Assembly (NCBI RefSeq): GCF_046097105.1
Contig: NZ_CP175562.1
Location: 186,001 to 250,000 of the forward strand
Length of the DNA stretch: 64,000 nt
Source of the DNA: Natroniella sp046097105
GTDB taxonomy: Bacteria; Bacillota; Halanaerobiia; Halobacteroidales; Halobacteroidaceae
Direction: 5' to 3'
Part shown: one piece after another, positions 24,611 through 33,496 of the stretch
Position numbering within the stretch: position 1 is the first letter of the stretch
How the letters are laid out: the number at the start of each line of letters is the position of its first letter
Notes under the pieces: generated by a model
The model's input: only the letters and a program-made list of their open reading frames with translations
The model's database searches: none
What the model was told of the DNA's origin: nothing
Made by a program: the position numbers and the translations under genes

Positions 24611-26086
24611 ATGACTAGTTTATATAATAAGAATGTAAAATGTTTAGATGATAATACGAGAAATTTAGTTTTAAACTTAAAGCAAGATTCTAAGTTTGAT
24701 GTTTTGGATACTAAAAGTGGTGATCTTAGTCTAAAGATAGGCTTAAAAGATAAAGAATTATTACTTAACAGTCACTATAATCCAAGACGAGAAGCTAAAA
24801 GGTTTATTGCTAATTATAATTTAGAAGAGGTTGCTTCAATAATCTTAATTGGGTTTGGTTTAGGTTATTATGTTGAAGAGTTATTAAATAAGTTAAGAAG
24901 GGATCAATCCTTAAAAATAGTTGTTGTTAATTCTGATATATTTAAATTTGCTTTAAAGAATAGAGATTTAGAGTTGATTTTAAAGGATAGAAGAGTAGAA
25001 TTAATTATTGGAGTGAAATTCTCTGGTTTAATTAATAAGTTACAAGGATTATTTAATAAACTGGATATTTTAGAAAGTAAATTGATTTTCCATGAGCAAT
25101 CTATAAAAGTTATGCCTAATGAATTTCTCGCTTTAAGGGATGTATTAGAAAAGATTAAAGTTAATCGTTATAATAATCGACGTTTAGGCAAAAGAATTAG
25201 AAAGAATATTATAGAGAACTTGAGCTTTATTAATGAAAGCTTAGGAGTAAGTAATTTTAAGGAAGCTTTTTTAAATAAACCAATTTTTATTATAGCAGCT
25301 GGCCCATCTTTAGATGAAAATATTAAGCAACTTAAGAGCATAAGAGATAAGGGGATAATAATTGCTGTAGATACTGCTTTAATTCCACTATTAACTGAAT
25401 GGATAAGACCTGACTTTATTGTTTCTATTGAGCCAGTAAAAAACAGTTATAAGTTTTTTAAAGATTATTTAAATTTAGAAATTCCTTTAGTTCACTCATT
25501 AGGAATTCATCCTAAAATACTAAAAGATTATCAAGGGCCTAAAACTGTAGGTTTTGCAAAAAGTGATTTGCTTATGGATTGTTTAAGTAAGTTAATTAAT
25601 AAAGGAAGAATTGCAACTGGTGGTTCTGTGGCTTCAACTGCATTAGATTTTGCGATGAAGTTAGGGGGAGATCCAGTTGTATTTGTAGGCCAAGACTTTG
25701 CTTTTAGTAAGCAGGGAATAACTCATGCTGAGAATACAAGTTATGAGCAACGAAAAAGGGATAATAGTACTTTGAGACAAGTAGAAGGAATTAATGGTGA
25801 TCAGGTATATACTTCAACAGATTATTATTTGTATTTACGTTGGTTTGAAAGATATATTGCAGATAATTCTCAGGTCAATTATATTGATGCTACTGAAGGT
25901 GGAGCAAAGATTAGAGGAACAAAAATATTAAGCTTAAAAGAAACTATATTTAAATATTGTAAATCTGAGATAAATAAATCAGAGATTATTGCTAATATAT
26001 TTTCTAATACTACAAGAGAATGTTTATCTGATAGTGATATTAAGAGGTTTATCGGTCAAATAAATCAAAATGCCAAATTAACTTAG
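24611..26086 (+). CDS. Maf-type motility accessory factor, second copy
   Basis: A 491-residue DUF115 protein paralogous to the gene at 22195. The same blocks are present in the same order: HYNPRREAKRFI, ILIGFGLGYYVEELL, IFIIAAGPSLDENI, IIAVDTALIPLLTEWIRPDF and GGSVASTALDFAMKLGGDPVVFVGQDFAFS. It lacks the long C-terminal coiled region of copy one. Two Maf proteins suggest two donor sugars or two acceptor sites. ATG at 24611 follows TTAGGTG. A repeat-filled gap separates it from pseB. Confidence 0.85.
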   Translation: MTSLYNKNVKCLDDNTRNLVLNLKQDSKFDVLDTKSGDLSLKIGLKDKELLLNSHYNPRREAKRFIANYNLEEVASIILIGFGLGYYVEELLNKLRRDQSLKIVVVNSDIFKFALKNRDLELILKDRRVELIIGVKFSGLINKLQGLFNKLDILESKLIFHEQSIKVMPNEFLALRDVLEKIKVNRYNNRRLGKRIRKNIIENLSFINESLGVSNFKEAFLNKPIFIIAAGPSLDENIKQLKSIRDKGIIIAVDTALIPLLTEWIRPDFIVSIEPVKNSYKFFKDYLNLEIPLVHSLGIHPKILKDYQGPKTVGFAKSDLLMDCLSKLINKGRIATGGSVASTALDFAMKLGGDPVVFVGQDFAFSKQGITHAENTSYEQRKRDNSTLRQVEGINGDQVYTSTDYYLYLRWFERYIADNSQVNYIDATEGGAKIRGTKILSLKETIFKYCKSEINKSEIIANIFSNTTRECLSDSDIKRFIGQINQNAKLT

Positions 26087-26178
26087 TTTTAGTTGAATTT
26101 TTATGAAGGATTTAGTCTAATTGTCGATAATAATGTTAGTGAATGTTGAAATAATTAGCTATAATTTAGTGTTAGTAG

Positions 26179-26262
26179 TTTGTGTCTGTGTTGGTAAAAA
26201 ATCATTTAAATTTAAAAAAGTTGAATCTTACTGACACTGATTACCGACACTGACACTCTAGA
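26179..26262. repeat. Intergenic imperfect palindrome, GTGTCTGTG family
   Basis: The left arm AGTTTGTGTCTGTGTTGG and right arm CTGACACTGATTACCGACACTGACACT (described by position 26234-26260) are approximately complementary around an A/T spacer. It is the same family as 15695-15727, 45417-45440 and 48477-48550. Confidence 0.65.
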
Positions 26263-26280
26263 TATAAAGGAGATGGAGTT

Positions 26281-27252
26281 ATGTTAGATGGGAAAACTAT
26301 ACTCATAACAGGTGGAACAGGTTCTTTTGGTAAGAAATTTACTAGGATGATTCTTGATAGATATGATATAGAGAAGTTAATAGTATTTAGTCGTGATGAG
26401 CTTAAGCAAGCCAAAATGAGAGCTAAATTTAATGATAATTCTAGATTAAGATTTTTTATTGGTAATGTGAGAGATGAAAATCGACTTTATCGTGCGTTTG
26501 ATGGTGTTGATATTGTTATTCATGCTGCTGCTTTAAAGCGGGTTCCTGAATGTGAATATAATCCCTTTGAAGCTGTTAAGACTAATATATTAGGGGCTGA
26601 GAATATAATCAATGCAGCTATTGATAGAGGGGTAAAGAGAGTAGTTGCTTTAAGTACCGATAAAGCAGCTAATCCAATCAATCTTTATGGAGCTACTAAG
26701 CTATGTTCGGATAAGTTATTTGTAGCAGGAAATTCCTATGTAGGTAAGAAGGATACTAAGTTTTCAGTAGTTAGATATGGCAATGTAATGGGAAGTCGTG
26801 GGAGTGTGATTCCTTTCTTCCAAGAGAAAAGTAAGACAGGTGTATTACCAATCACCGATCCTCGAATGACTCGCTTCTGGATTACTTTAGAGCAAGGTGT
26901 AGAGATGGTATTGAAAACTTTAGATAAGATGGAAGGTGGAGAGATCTTTGTACCTAAGATTCCAAGCATGAAGATTACTGAATTGGCTAAGGCTATAGCA
27001 CCAGAATGTGAGCAAGAGGTTATAGGGATTAGACCAGGTGAAAAGTTACATGAAGTAATGATTACTGAAACTGACGCTAGACATACTCTTGAATTTGATG
27101 ATTATTATATTATTGAACCACAATTCCCTTGGTGGGGGCCTGAGTATCATAAGGATGGACAACCTGTTGAGGAGGGCTTTGTCTATAGTAGTGAGCGGAA
27201 TGATTGGTGGCTTAGCGTGGACGAAATGCGTGAGATTATAGCGGAGCTATAA
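26281..27252 (+). CDS. pseB: UDP-GlcNAc 4,6-dehydratase (inverting), PseB
   Basis: A 323-residue extended SDR enzyme carrying out the first step of pseudaminic acid synthesis, converting UDP-GlcNAc to the 4-keto-6-deoxy-L-arabino sugar. It has the NADP motif TGGTGSFGKKF (about 9-19), FSRDELKQ, HAAALKRVPECEYNP, the active-site STDKAANPINLYGATK (about 124-139) and RYGNVMGSRGSVIPFF. These are diagnostic of PseB rather than dTDP-glucose dehydratases. The start ATG follows AAGGAGATGG. pseC follows after a small four-helix-bundle gene. Confidence 0.93.
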   Translation: MLDGKTILITGGTGSFGKKFTRMILDRYDIEKLIVFSRDELKQAKMRAKFNDNSRLRFFIGNVRDENRLYRAFDGVDIVIHAAALKRVPECEYNPFEAVKTNILGAENIINAAIDRGVKRVVALSTDKAANPINLYGATKLCSDKLFVAGNSYVGKKDTKFSVVRYGNVMGSRGSVIPFFQEKSKTGVLPITDPRMTRFWITLEQGVEMVLKTLDKMEGGEIFVPKIPSMKITELAKAIAPECEQEVIGIRPGEKLHEVMITETDARHTLEFDDYYIIEPQFPWWGPEYHKDGQPVEEGFVYSSERNDWWLSVDEMREIIAEL

Positions 27253-27288
27253 TTAGCTGTCAGTCGTCAGCGTTCAGCTATCAGCAGA
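27253..27288. repeat. AGCTGTCAGTCGTCAGC-type repeat, forward arm
   Basis: It starts one base after the pseB stop with TTAGCTGTCAGTCGTCAGCG and continues TTCAGCTATCAGC. The inverted counterpart words occur at 27850-27900. Confidence 0.6.
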
Positions 27289-27388
27289 AATAACAATCAG
27301 TTCTAAGCTATCAAAAAATATTAAATAGGTATAAAAATACTTTCTTAGGAAATTATACTGATAAAAATTCCTAAGGGAGTGATTATGA

Positions 27389-27736
27389 TTGAGTAATGCT
27401 GAGAATTTAGTGGTTTTTAAGAAAGCTCATAAATTGACAATTGACATGTATAAAATGACTAAGTCTTTTCCTAGTGAAGAAAAGTTTGGGCTTGTATCAC
27501 AGATAAAAAGAGCAAGTTCTTCTATTAATGCAAACTTAATGGAAGGAAGCCATAGAAAGACTGATAAAGAATATAGGCAATTTGCTGTAATTGCCAGAGG
27601 ATCAATTGGAGAATTAAAATATCATCTTTTGCTAGCTAAAGATTTAGGGTATATAAGTAAGAAGAAATATTTTGATTTCAGAGATAGAATTAATGAAATA
27701 AGTAAAATGCTAACAGGATTGATGAAAGCACTGTAA
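27389..27736 (+). CDS. Four-helix-bundle protein (23S rRNA intervening-sequence protein family)
   Basis: A 115-residue helical protein of the S23/IVP four-helix-bundle family. It shows VVFKKAHKLTIDMYKMTKSFPSEEKFGLVSQIKRASSSINANLMEG, then the GSIGELKYHLLLAKDLGYIS block. These proteins were first seen inside 23S rRNA intervening sequences but are common as single genes scattered in genomes. Their function is not clear. The start is TTG at 27389, because the nearby ATG (27385) runs into a stop. It lies between pseB and pseC and is flanked by repeats, so it is probably an insertion and not a pathway gene. Confidence 0.85.
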   Translation: MSNAENLVVFKKAHKLTIDMYKMTKSFPSEEKFGLVSQIKRASSSINANLMEGSHRKTDKEYRQFAVIARGSIGELKYHLLLAKDLGYISKKKYFDFRDRINEISKMLTGLMKAL

Positions 27737-27737
27737 T

Positions 27738-27900
27738 TAGCTGTCAGCTGTCAGCAGACAGCAATCAGCTAAGCCCTTAATTCAAGGTCAAAAGCTCTTG
27801 ATCTTAAGGTTTGAATGTTTTGGCTGAAGGCTGAAACCTGATAGTTAACTGCTAATTAAATATTTTAGCTGAAGACTGATAGCTGACAGCTGAACGCTAA
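27738..27900. repeat. Long imperfect palindrome, AGCTGTCAGC family
   Basis: The forward block AGCTGTCAGCTGTCAGCAG begins at the end of the four-helix-bundle gene. The reverse block GACTGATAGCTGACAGCTGA ends just before the pseC ribosome site. Between them are A/T-rich words and TTGATCTTAAGG. It could fold into a long stem. Confidence 0.65.
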
Positions 27901-27916
27901 CTCGGGGGGAATACCA

Positions 27917-29065
27917 ATGACGAACAAGTTCATACCTTACGGTAAGCAACATATCGACGATGATGATATAGAAGCAGTAGTCGAAGTCCTAAAAAGTGAT
28001 TACTTAACTACCGGGCCAAAAATAAAAGAGTTTGAAGAAAAGTTTGCCGATTATGTAGATGCTAAGTATGCTGTAGCTGTTTCAAATGGTACTGCTGCAC
28101 TTCATGCTGCATGTTTTGCTGCTGAAATTGAAGAAGGAGATGAAGTGATTACTACTCCTTTGACCTTTGCGGCATCAGCTAATTGTATTTTATATCAAAG
28201 TGGGACTCCTGTCTTTGCAGATGTTGATCCGAAAACATATAATATAGATCCTAAAGAGATAGAAAAAAAGATTACTGATAAGACTAAGGCTATTATTCCT
28301 GTTCATTTTACCGGCCAACCATGTGATATGGATAAAATACATAAGATAGCTAAAAAGCATGATTTGATGGTGATTGAAGATGCTGCTCATGCTTTGGGTG
28401 CTACTTATAAAGGTCAGAAAATTGGTAGATTGAGTGATATGTCGATCTTTAGCTTTCATCCAGTAAAGCATATTACTACTGGTGAAGGTGGAATGGTGAC
28501 TACTAATTCGGAGGAATTATATCGAAGGTTGTTACAGTTTAGAACGCACGGTATAATTAAGGATGAAGATTATTATGAGAATAAAAGTCATGGTGATTGG
28601 TACCACGAGCAGCAATTTCTTGGCTATAATTATCGGATGACAGATATTCAAGCTGCTTTAGGAATTAGTCAGCTTAAAAAAAGTGATAAGTTTTTAGAGC
28701 GAAGAAGAGAGATAGCCCAAATTTATAATGAGAAGTTGAAGGATGTAGAGTGGTTGAGACTACCTTATCAAAAGAATAATCGAGAAAGTTCTTGGCATCT
28801 TTATGTGGTGCAGATTGATGAGAATAAGTTGGGTAAGAGTAGAAAAGGAGTTTTTGATTATTTAAGAGAGCAAAATTTAGGAGTGCAGGTGCATTATATT
28901 CCTGTTTATTATCATCCTTATTATCAAAAATTAGGATATCAAAAAGGAATTTGTCCAGTTGCAGAAGGAATTTATGAGAAGATCACTTCTATACCTATTT
29001 ATCCTAAGATGAAGGATAAGGATATAAAGTCAGTTGTTTATAGATTGAATTATATAAATGATTAA
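27917..29065 (+). CDS. pseC: UDP-4-amino-4,6-dideoxy-N-acetyl-altrosamine transaminase PseC
   Basis: A 382-residue PLP-dependent sugar aminotransferase of the DegT/DnrJ/EryC1 group. It has AVSNGTAALHAA (PLP phosphate site), VIEDAAHALGATYKG and the Schiff-base lysine in SFHPVKHITTGEGG (about residue 183), plus a PseC-like C-terminus (GVQVHYIPVYYHPYYQKLG). It aminates the PseB product. The start ATG at 27917 follows GGGGGG. In simple clusters pseI, pseF and pseG follow directly; here they resume only at 45465. Confidence 0.93.
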   Translation: MTNKFIPYGKQHIDDDDIEAVVEVLKSDYLTTGPKIKEFEEKFADYVDAKYAVAVSNGTAALHAACFAAEIEEGDEVITTPLTFAASANCILYQSGTPVFADVDPKTYNIDPKEIEKKITDKTKAIIPVHFTGQPCDMDKIHKIAKKHDLMVIEDAAHALGATYKGQKIGRLSDMSIFSFHPVKHITTGEGGMVTTNSEELYRRLLQFRTHGIIKDEDYYENKSHGDWYHEQQFLGYNYRMTDIQAALGISQLKKSDKFLERRREIAQIYNEKLKDVEWLRLPYQKNNRESSWHLYVVQIDENKLGKSRKGVFDYLREQNLGVQVHYIPVYYHPYYQKLGYQKGICPVAEGIYEKITSIPIYPKMKDKDIKSVVYRLNYIND

Positions 29066-29128
29066 TAGTTATTATTTGTGGGATTTATTTCTAACTTCTA
29101 TTTTTAATTAATAGAGGAGGCTAATTAA

Positions 29129-30010
29129 ATGGATTATTTAGATAACTTAGAAAGTCAAGCTATTTATATATTAAGAGAAGCTTATAGTGAATTTAAAAAC
29201 TTAAGTATGTTATGGTCAATAGGAAAAGACAGTACAGTTATGTTATGGTTAGCTAGAAAAGCCTTCTTTGGGCATGTCCCAATTCCTTTAGTTCATATTG
29301 ATACTAACTATAAGATTCCAGAAATGATTGAGCATCGTGATAAATTAGCTAAAGAGTGGGGATTAGATATGATCTACGGCCAAAACAAAGAAGCTTTAGC
29401 CAATAAAGAAACTTTTCCTGATGGAAATAGTACAAGAATAGAATGCTGTCAAAAACTAAAGACTGCTGGGTTGAAAAATACTTTGAATGGAAATTGGCCA
29501 AGATATAGAATGAATCATAACACAGGCAAGTATGAATTAGATGAAAATCGAGAGCCTTATACTGGAGTAATAGTAGGAGCTAGGGCTGATGAAGAAGGAA
29601 CTCGTTCTAAAGAAAGATATTTTTCTCCTAGAGATAATAATAATGACTGGGATATAGCAGACCAACCCCCAGAATTTTGGGATCAATATAAGACTGATTT
29701 TGCTCCAGGAACTCATGTTAGAATTCATCCTTTATTAGATTGGACAGAGGTTGATATTTGGAAGTATATAGAACGAGAGAATATACCTATTGTTTCACTT
29801 TATTTTGATCAAGGAGATGGGACGAGGTATAGGTCTCTTGGTTGTCAACCATGTACTAATCCTGTAAAATCTACTGCAAGTAACCCAAAAGAGATAATTG
29901 AAGAATTAGAGACAGGTAAGTTTTCTAATATTGCTGAAAGAGCAGGTCGTAAGCAGGATGAAGAAGATGGCGGAGGTTTAGAAGAACTTCGTAAAGAAGG
30001 GTATATGTAG
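29129..30010 (+). CDS. cysD: Sulfate adenylyltransferase subunit 2 CysD
   Basis: A 293-residue ATP-pyrophosphatase. It has the PP-loop SIGKDSTVML (about residues 31-40), the ARADEEGTRSKER block and the CysD-specific YRSLGCQPCTNPVKS near the C-terminus. The last points to CysD rather than PAPS reductase. With CysN it makes adenosine 5'-phosphosulfate from sulfate and ATP. The start ATG at 29129 follows AGAGGAGG. Its partner cysNC lies 1 kb downstream across a PHP pseudogene. No PAPS or sulfite reductase gene is present, which argues for sulfation and not sulfur assimilation. Confidence 0.9.
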   Translation: MDYLDNLESQAIYILREAYSEFKNLSMLWSIGKDSTVMLWLARKAFFGHVPIPLVHIDTNYKIPEMIEHRDKLAKEWGLDMIYGQNKEALANKETFPDGNSTRIECCQKLKTAGLKNTLNGNWPRYRMNHNTGKYELDENREPYTGVIVGARADEEGTRSKERYFSPRDNNNDWDIADQPPEFWDQYKTDFAPGTHVRIHPLLDWTEVDIWKYIERENIPIVSLYFDQGDGTRYRSLGCQPCTNPVKSTASNPKEIIEELETGKFSNIAERAGRKQDEEDGGGLEELRKEGYM

Positions 30011-30188
30011 TTGACAGTTGACGGTTTACAGTTTACAGTTTACAGTTAAATTCAAAACTTTAAAATCAAAATTTTAAAAACGATATGCTATAAATTTATT
30101 GTTAAAGGCTAAGAATTTGACTTTGACTTTGAACTTGAACTTGACTGTAAGGTTTTAACTGTCAACCGTCAACCGTAAACGGTTAACT
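30010..30188. repeat. Intergenic imperfect palindrome, TTGACAGTTGACGG family
   Basis: The left arm TTGACAGTTGACGGTTTACA is answered at 30158-30186 by words reading AACTGTCAACCGTCAACCG. The spacer is rich in AAAATCAAAATTTT and TTGACTTTGAAC words. It is one of the few such repeats inside the accessory segment, close to its left edge. Confidence 0.65.
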
Positions 30189-30207
30189 AAGAAAGAGGGT
30201 TAGGTTA

Positions 30208-30993
30208 ATGAAAAAGATAGATATGCATCTGCATACTACGGTTTCTGATGGTTCTTTTACTCCATCAGAAGTAGTTAAAGAAGCTAAAAGAAAGGGTTTA
30301 AAAGCAATTGCTATTACCGATCATTATAATGTAGGAAGAGGGATTTGTGTAGAAGTAATATCTGGAATTGAGTTAACAACTTATTATCAAGGAAAGAGAA
30401 TTGATATTCTTGGCTATTGTATAGATTATAGGAATGATAAATTATTAAATATTATTAAGAAGTTACAAAATAGTAGAGAATTAAGAGGAAAAGAAATTTT
30501 AAATAAATTATAAAATCTAGATATAAAGTTAAAATTTGCTGATTTAAAGCAAATTGCTGGTGAAAAAGGTGTAGGTCGTCCTCATATAGCGAGATTAATG
30601 CTGAGAAAAGAATATGTTAAGAGTATGCAAGAAGCTTTTGATGATTATTTAGAGGATGGTGGGCCTGCTTATGTTCCAAAGTATAAATTAAAGCCAGAAG
30701 ATGTAATAGAGCTAATTCATAATGCAGATGGAAAGGCTATCTTAGCTCATCCTGGAATAATTGAAGATGATAATATAGTTAAAAGTTTAATTTTTAATAG
30801 AGAAATTGATGGAATAGAAGCTTATTATTCATCACATAGTGAAGAAGAAACTAAAAAATATATTGAATTGGCTAATGATGATGATTTAATTATTACGGGT
30901 GGCTCAGATTGTCATGGGCCAAAGAACAAGGATAAATATTTAATTGGAAGTGTAAATGTACCTTATGAATTATTAACTAACTTAAAAAGCTAA
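30208..30993 (+). pseudogene. PHP-domain metal-dependent phosphoesterase, broken by an in-frame stop
   Basis: The two halves are in the same frame, separated only by TAA at 30511-30513. The first half has the PHP opening MKKIDMHLHTTVSDGS and AIAITDHYN. The second half begins in sequence immediately after the stop (NLDIKLKFADLKQIAG, GRPHIARLML) and goes on to YKLKPEDVIELIHNADGKAILAHPG and GGSDCHGP. Family proteins read KLK or KLQ at the stop position, so one base change (AAA or CAA to TAA) explains it. About ten residues also seem missing after ITDH. The usual role is trinucleotide or nucleotide 5'-phosphoesterase. A sequencing error is possible for the stop but not for the deletion. Confidence 0.8.
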
Positions 30994-31025
30994 TATTACT
31001 TAATAAAATTAAGGAGAGTAAACTT

Positions 31026-32831
31026 ATGTCTGGTATTCTAAAAGATGATTTAAATATAGTAATAGCTGGCCATGTTGATCATGGTAAAAGTACTATTATC
31101 GGAAGATTACTTGCTGATACAGACTCTTTACCCGAAGGGAAGTTAGAACAGGTTAAAGAAACTTGTCGTAAGAACTCTAAACCCTTTGAGTATGCCTTCT
31201 TACTTGATGCTTTAAAAGATGAACAAGCTCAGGGAATTACTATTGACTCAGCAAGGTGCTTTTTTGAAACTCCAAAAAGAAGATATATTATCATAGATGC
31301 TCCAGGACATATAGAGTTTTTAAAAAATATGATAACAGGGGCAGCTAGAGCAGAAGCTGCTTTATTAGTAGTAGATGCCGAAGAAGGAATTCAAGAAAAT
31401 TCTTGCCGTCATGCTTATATGTTATCTATGCTAGGAATAGAGCAGGTTGTAGTATTAGTAAATAAGATTGATTTAGTAGATTATAATCAGAAGGTATTTG
31501 AAGATATAGTTAAAGAATATACTAAGTTTTTAAAAGAGATAGATTTAACCCCTAACTCTTTTATTCCTGTGAGTGGCATGTTAGGAGATAATGTAGCTAG
31601 TCTTTCTAGAAAGACTAGCTGGTATCAAGGCGATACTGTACTAGAAATTTTAGATAAATTTAATACTGAAAGTTTGCCAGAAAATAAAGACTTTAGAATG
31701 CCAGTCCAAGATGTTTATAAATTTACTAAGGGTGGAGATAAGAGAAGAATTGTAGCAGGTAAGATTGAATCTGGACGATTAAATCTTGGTGATGAAGTAG
31801 TCTTTTATCCTTCTGGAAAAAGAAGTAAAGTAAAGTCTATTGAAGCTTTTAATGAAGATAAGAAGGATAGTATAGGTGTTGGCTATTCTACGGGATTTAC
31901 CTTAGAAGAGCAAATCTATATTACCAGAGGAGAGGTTGCTACTTTAGCTAATCAATCCAAGCCAAAGGTAAGTTCAAGAGTTAAAGCTAATATATTTTGG
32001 TTAGGTAATAAACCTTTAAGTCAAGATAAAGAGTATTATCTTAAATTAGGAACTACTACAGTTAAAGCTAGGGTTGAAAGTATAGAAAAGATAATAGATG
32101 CCTCTGATTTAAAGGAGCAAGAAAAAAATAAGGTAGAAAAACATGCTGTTGCTGAATGTGTTTTAAAGTTAGAAAAAGCTGTAGCTTTTGACTTAGTAAG
32201 GGATATGGAAGCTACAAGTAGATTTGTAATTGTAGATGATTATGAGATAGCGGGTGGTGGAATAGTTGGAGAGGCTTTAGAAGATAAACAAAGCTGGGTT
32301 AGAGATATGGTAATGCTTAGAAATTATAAGTGGGAGAAGAGTCATATTCCTTTTGATAGAAGGGCTGAGAAGTACAGTCAAAAGGCTACTTTGGTTTTAA
32401 TAACCGGTGAAGAAGATGTAGGAAAGAAGCCTACTGCTAAAGCTTTAGAGAAGATGCTTTTTAATGATGGCAAGATGGTATATTTTTTAGGAATTGGAAA
32501 TCTCTTGTATGGAGTAGATGCTGATATTAAAACTAAGTCTAATAATAATAAAGAAGAGCACTTGCGAAGGTTAGCTGAGGTTTCCTATTTAATGCTTGAT
32601 GCTGGAGCTATTTTAGTTGTAACAGCGATAGGGTTAGCTCAAGAGGATTTAAAGTTAATTGAGACTACAGTTGATAAAGGGAAGATTGAAACTGTGTGGC
32701 TAGGTGAGAATATTACAACTGATATAGATTATGATCTTCACATTCCAGAGTTTGAAAGTTTTGATGATGCTGCTTTACGAGTAAAGAGACTGCTTCAGGA
32801 TAAAGGGGCTATTTTTCGAGTTGATTTTTGA
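31026..32831 (+). CDS. cysN: Sulfate adenylyltransferase subunit 1 fused to a degenerate APS kinase domain (CysNC)
   Basis: A 601-residue protein. Residues 1-430 are an EF-Tu-like GTPase (GHVDHGKST, DAPGH, NKIDLVD) followed by beta barrels, as in CysN. It powers APS formation by CysD. The remainder (about 445-601) aligns with the APS kinase half of NodQ/CysNC. However, its P-loop reads GEEDVGKKPTAK (about 461-472), with lysine replacing the conserved Ser/Thr after GK, and the DGDNVRHGL motif is replaced by LGIGNLLYG. That domain is probably inactive. A separate intact cysC follows 62 bases later. ATG at 31026 has AAGGAGAG upstream. Confidence 0.88.
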   Translation: MSGILKDDLNIVIAGHVDHGKSTIIGRLLADTDSLPEGKLEQVKETCRKNSKPFEYAFLLDALKDEQAQGITIDSARCFFETPKRRYIIIDAPGHIEFLKNMITGAARAEAALLVVDAEEGIQENSCRHAYMLSMLGIEQVVVLVNKIDLVDYNQKVFEDIVKEYTKFLKEIDLTPNSFIPVSGMLGDNVASLSRKTSWYQGDTVLEILDKFNTESLPENKDFRMPVQDVYKFTKGGDKRRIVAGKIESGRLNLGDEVVFYPSGKRSKVKSIEAFNEDKKDSIGVGYSTGFTLEEQIYITRGEVATLANQSKPKVSSRVKANIFWLGNKPLSQDKEYYLKLGTTTVKARVESIEKIIDASDLKEQEKNKVEKHAVAECVLKLEKAVAFDLVRDMEATSRFVIVDDYEIAGGGIVGEALEDKQSWVRDMVMLRNYKWEKSHIPFDRRAEKYSQKATLVLITGEEDVGKKPTAKALEKMLFNDGKMVYFLGIGNLLYGVDADIKTKSNNNKEEHLRRLAEVSYLMLDAGAILVVTAIGLAQEDLKLIETTVDKGKIETVWLGENITTDIDYDLHIPEFESFDDAALRVKRLLQDKGAIFRVDF

Positions 32832-32893
32832 TTTCATGGTTGCAATAAGAGTTAAATTTTATGGATTATAGTAGAAAGAAAGGGTAAAGCTAA

Positions 32894-33496
32894 ATGACTT
32901 CAAATATCGTTTGGCATGAAGGTAAGGTTAGTTATCAAGATAGATGTAAAAATTTAGGGCAAGAAGGTTTGGTGATTTGGTTTACTGGTCTTTTTGCTTC
33001 TGGGAAATCGACTATAGCTGTCGAGCTAGAGAAGGAATTAATTAAACTGGGAAAGGCAGTTTATAGATTAGATGGTGATAATGTGAGGCATGGTTTAAAT
33101 TATGATCTTGGTTTTAGTAAAGAAGATAGAGATGAGAACATTCGGCGTATTGCTGAGGTTGCCGCTTTATTTAAGGATGCAGGATTAATTGTCTTAGTTT
33201 CTTTCATTTCTCCTTATAAAAACATAAGAGATTTTGCTCGTGAAAAAGCAGGAGGTAAACATAATTTTATAGAAGTTTACGTTAAAGCAGATATAGATAC
33301 TTGTGCTAAACGAGATCCTAAAGGTTTATACCAAAAGGATAAGAAAGGTGAAATAGATAATTTCACAGGAATTTCTGCTCCTTATGAAGAACCTAAAAAT
33401 CCAGAGTTGGTAATTGATACTACTAAATTATCAGTAAAAGAATCTATAAAGCAGATTTTAAATTTAATTATTAAATCACTATCGTTGCATTGTTAA
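32894..33496 (+). CDS. cysC: Adenylylsulfate (APS) kinase CysC, C-terminus extended by IS insertion
   Basis: A 200-residue APS kinase that phosphorylates APS to PAPS, the donor for sulfotransferases. It has Walker A GLFASGKST (about 31-39), RLDGDNVRHGLNYDLGFS, NIRRIAEVA, the FISPY motif and GLYQKD. The last six residues (SLSLHC) come from the terminal repeat of the IS inserted at 33477. Without the insertion the T at 33476 would be followed by AA and the protein would end in LIIK. The catalytic core is untouched, so activity is expected. Confidence 0.9.
   Translation: MTSNIVWHEGKVSYQDRCKNLGQEGLVIWFTGLFASGKSTIAVELEKELIKLGKAVYRLDGDNVRHGLNYDLGFSKEDRDENIRRIAEVAALFKDAGLIVLVSFISPYKNIRDFAREKAGGKHNFIEVYVKADIDTCAKRDPKGLYQKDKKGEIDNFTGISAPYEEPKNPELVIDTTKLSVKESIKQILNLIIKSLSLHC

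Noticed and set aside
26281..27252. pseB as a dTDP-glucose or legionaminate (LegB) dehydratase
   Set aside because: The SRDELKQ and RYGNVMGSRGSVIPFF motifs and the PseC/PseI neighbours fit the inverting PseB type.
27389..27736. Four-helix-bundle gene as an Avd protein of a diversity-generating retroelement
   Set aside because: There is no reverse transcriptase or template repeat in the window. The sequence fits the common S23/IVP stand-alone family.
27253..27900. Reiterated AGCTGTCAGC words could be taken for a CRISPR array
   Set aside because: The words are only 7-10 bases, irregularly spaced, without unique spacers of constant length, and they form inverted arms. No cas genes are present.
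29129..33496. cys genes as assimilatory sulfate reduction
   Set aside because: There is no PAPS reductase or sulfite reductase. Two sulfotransferase genes close by give PAPS another use.
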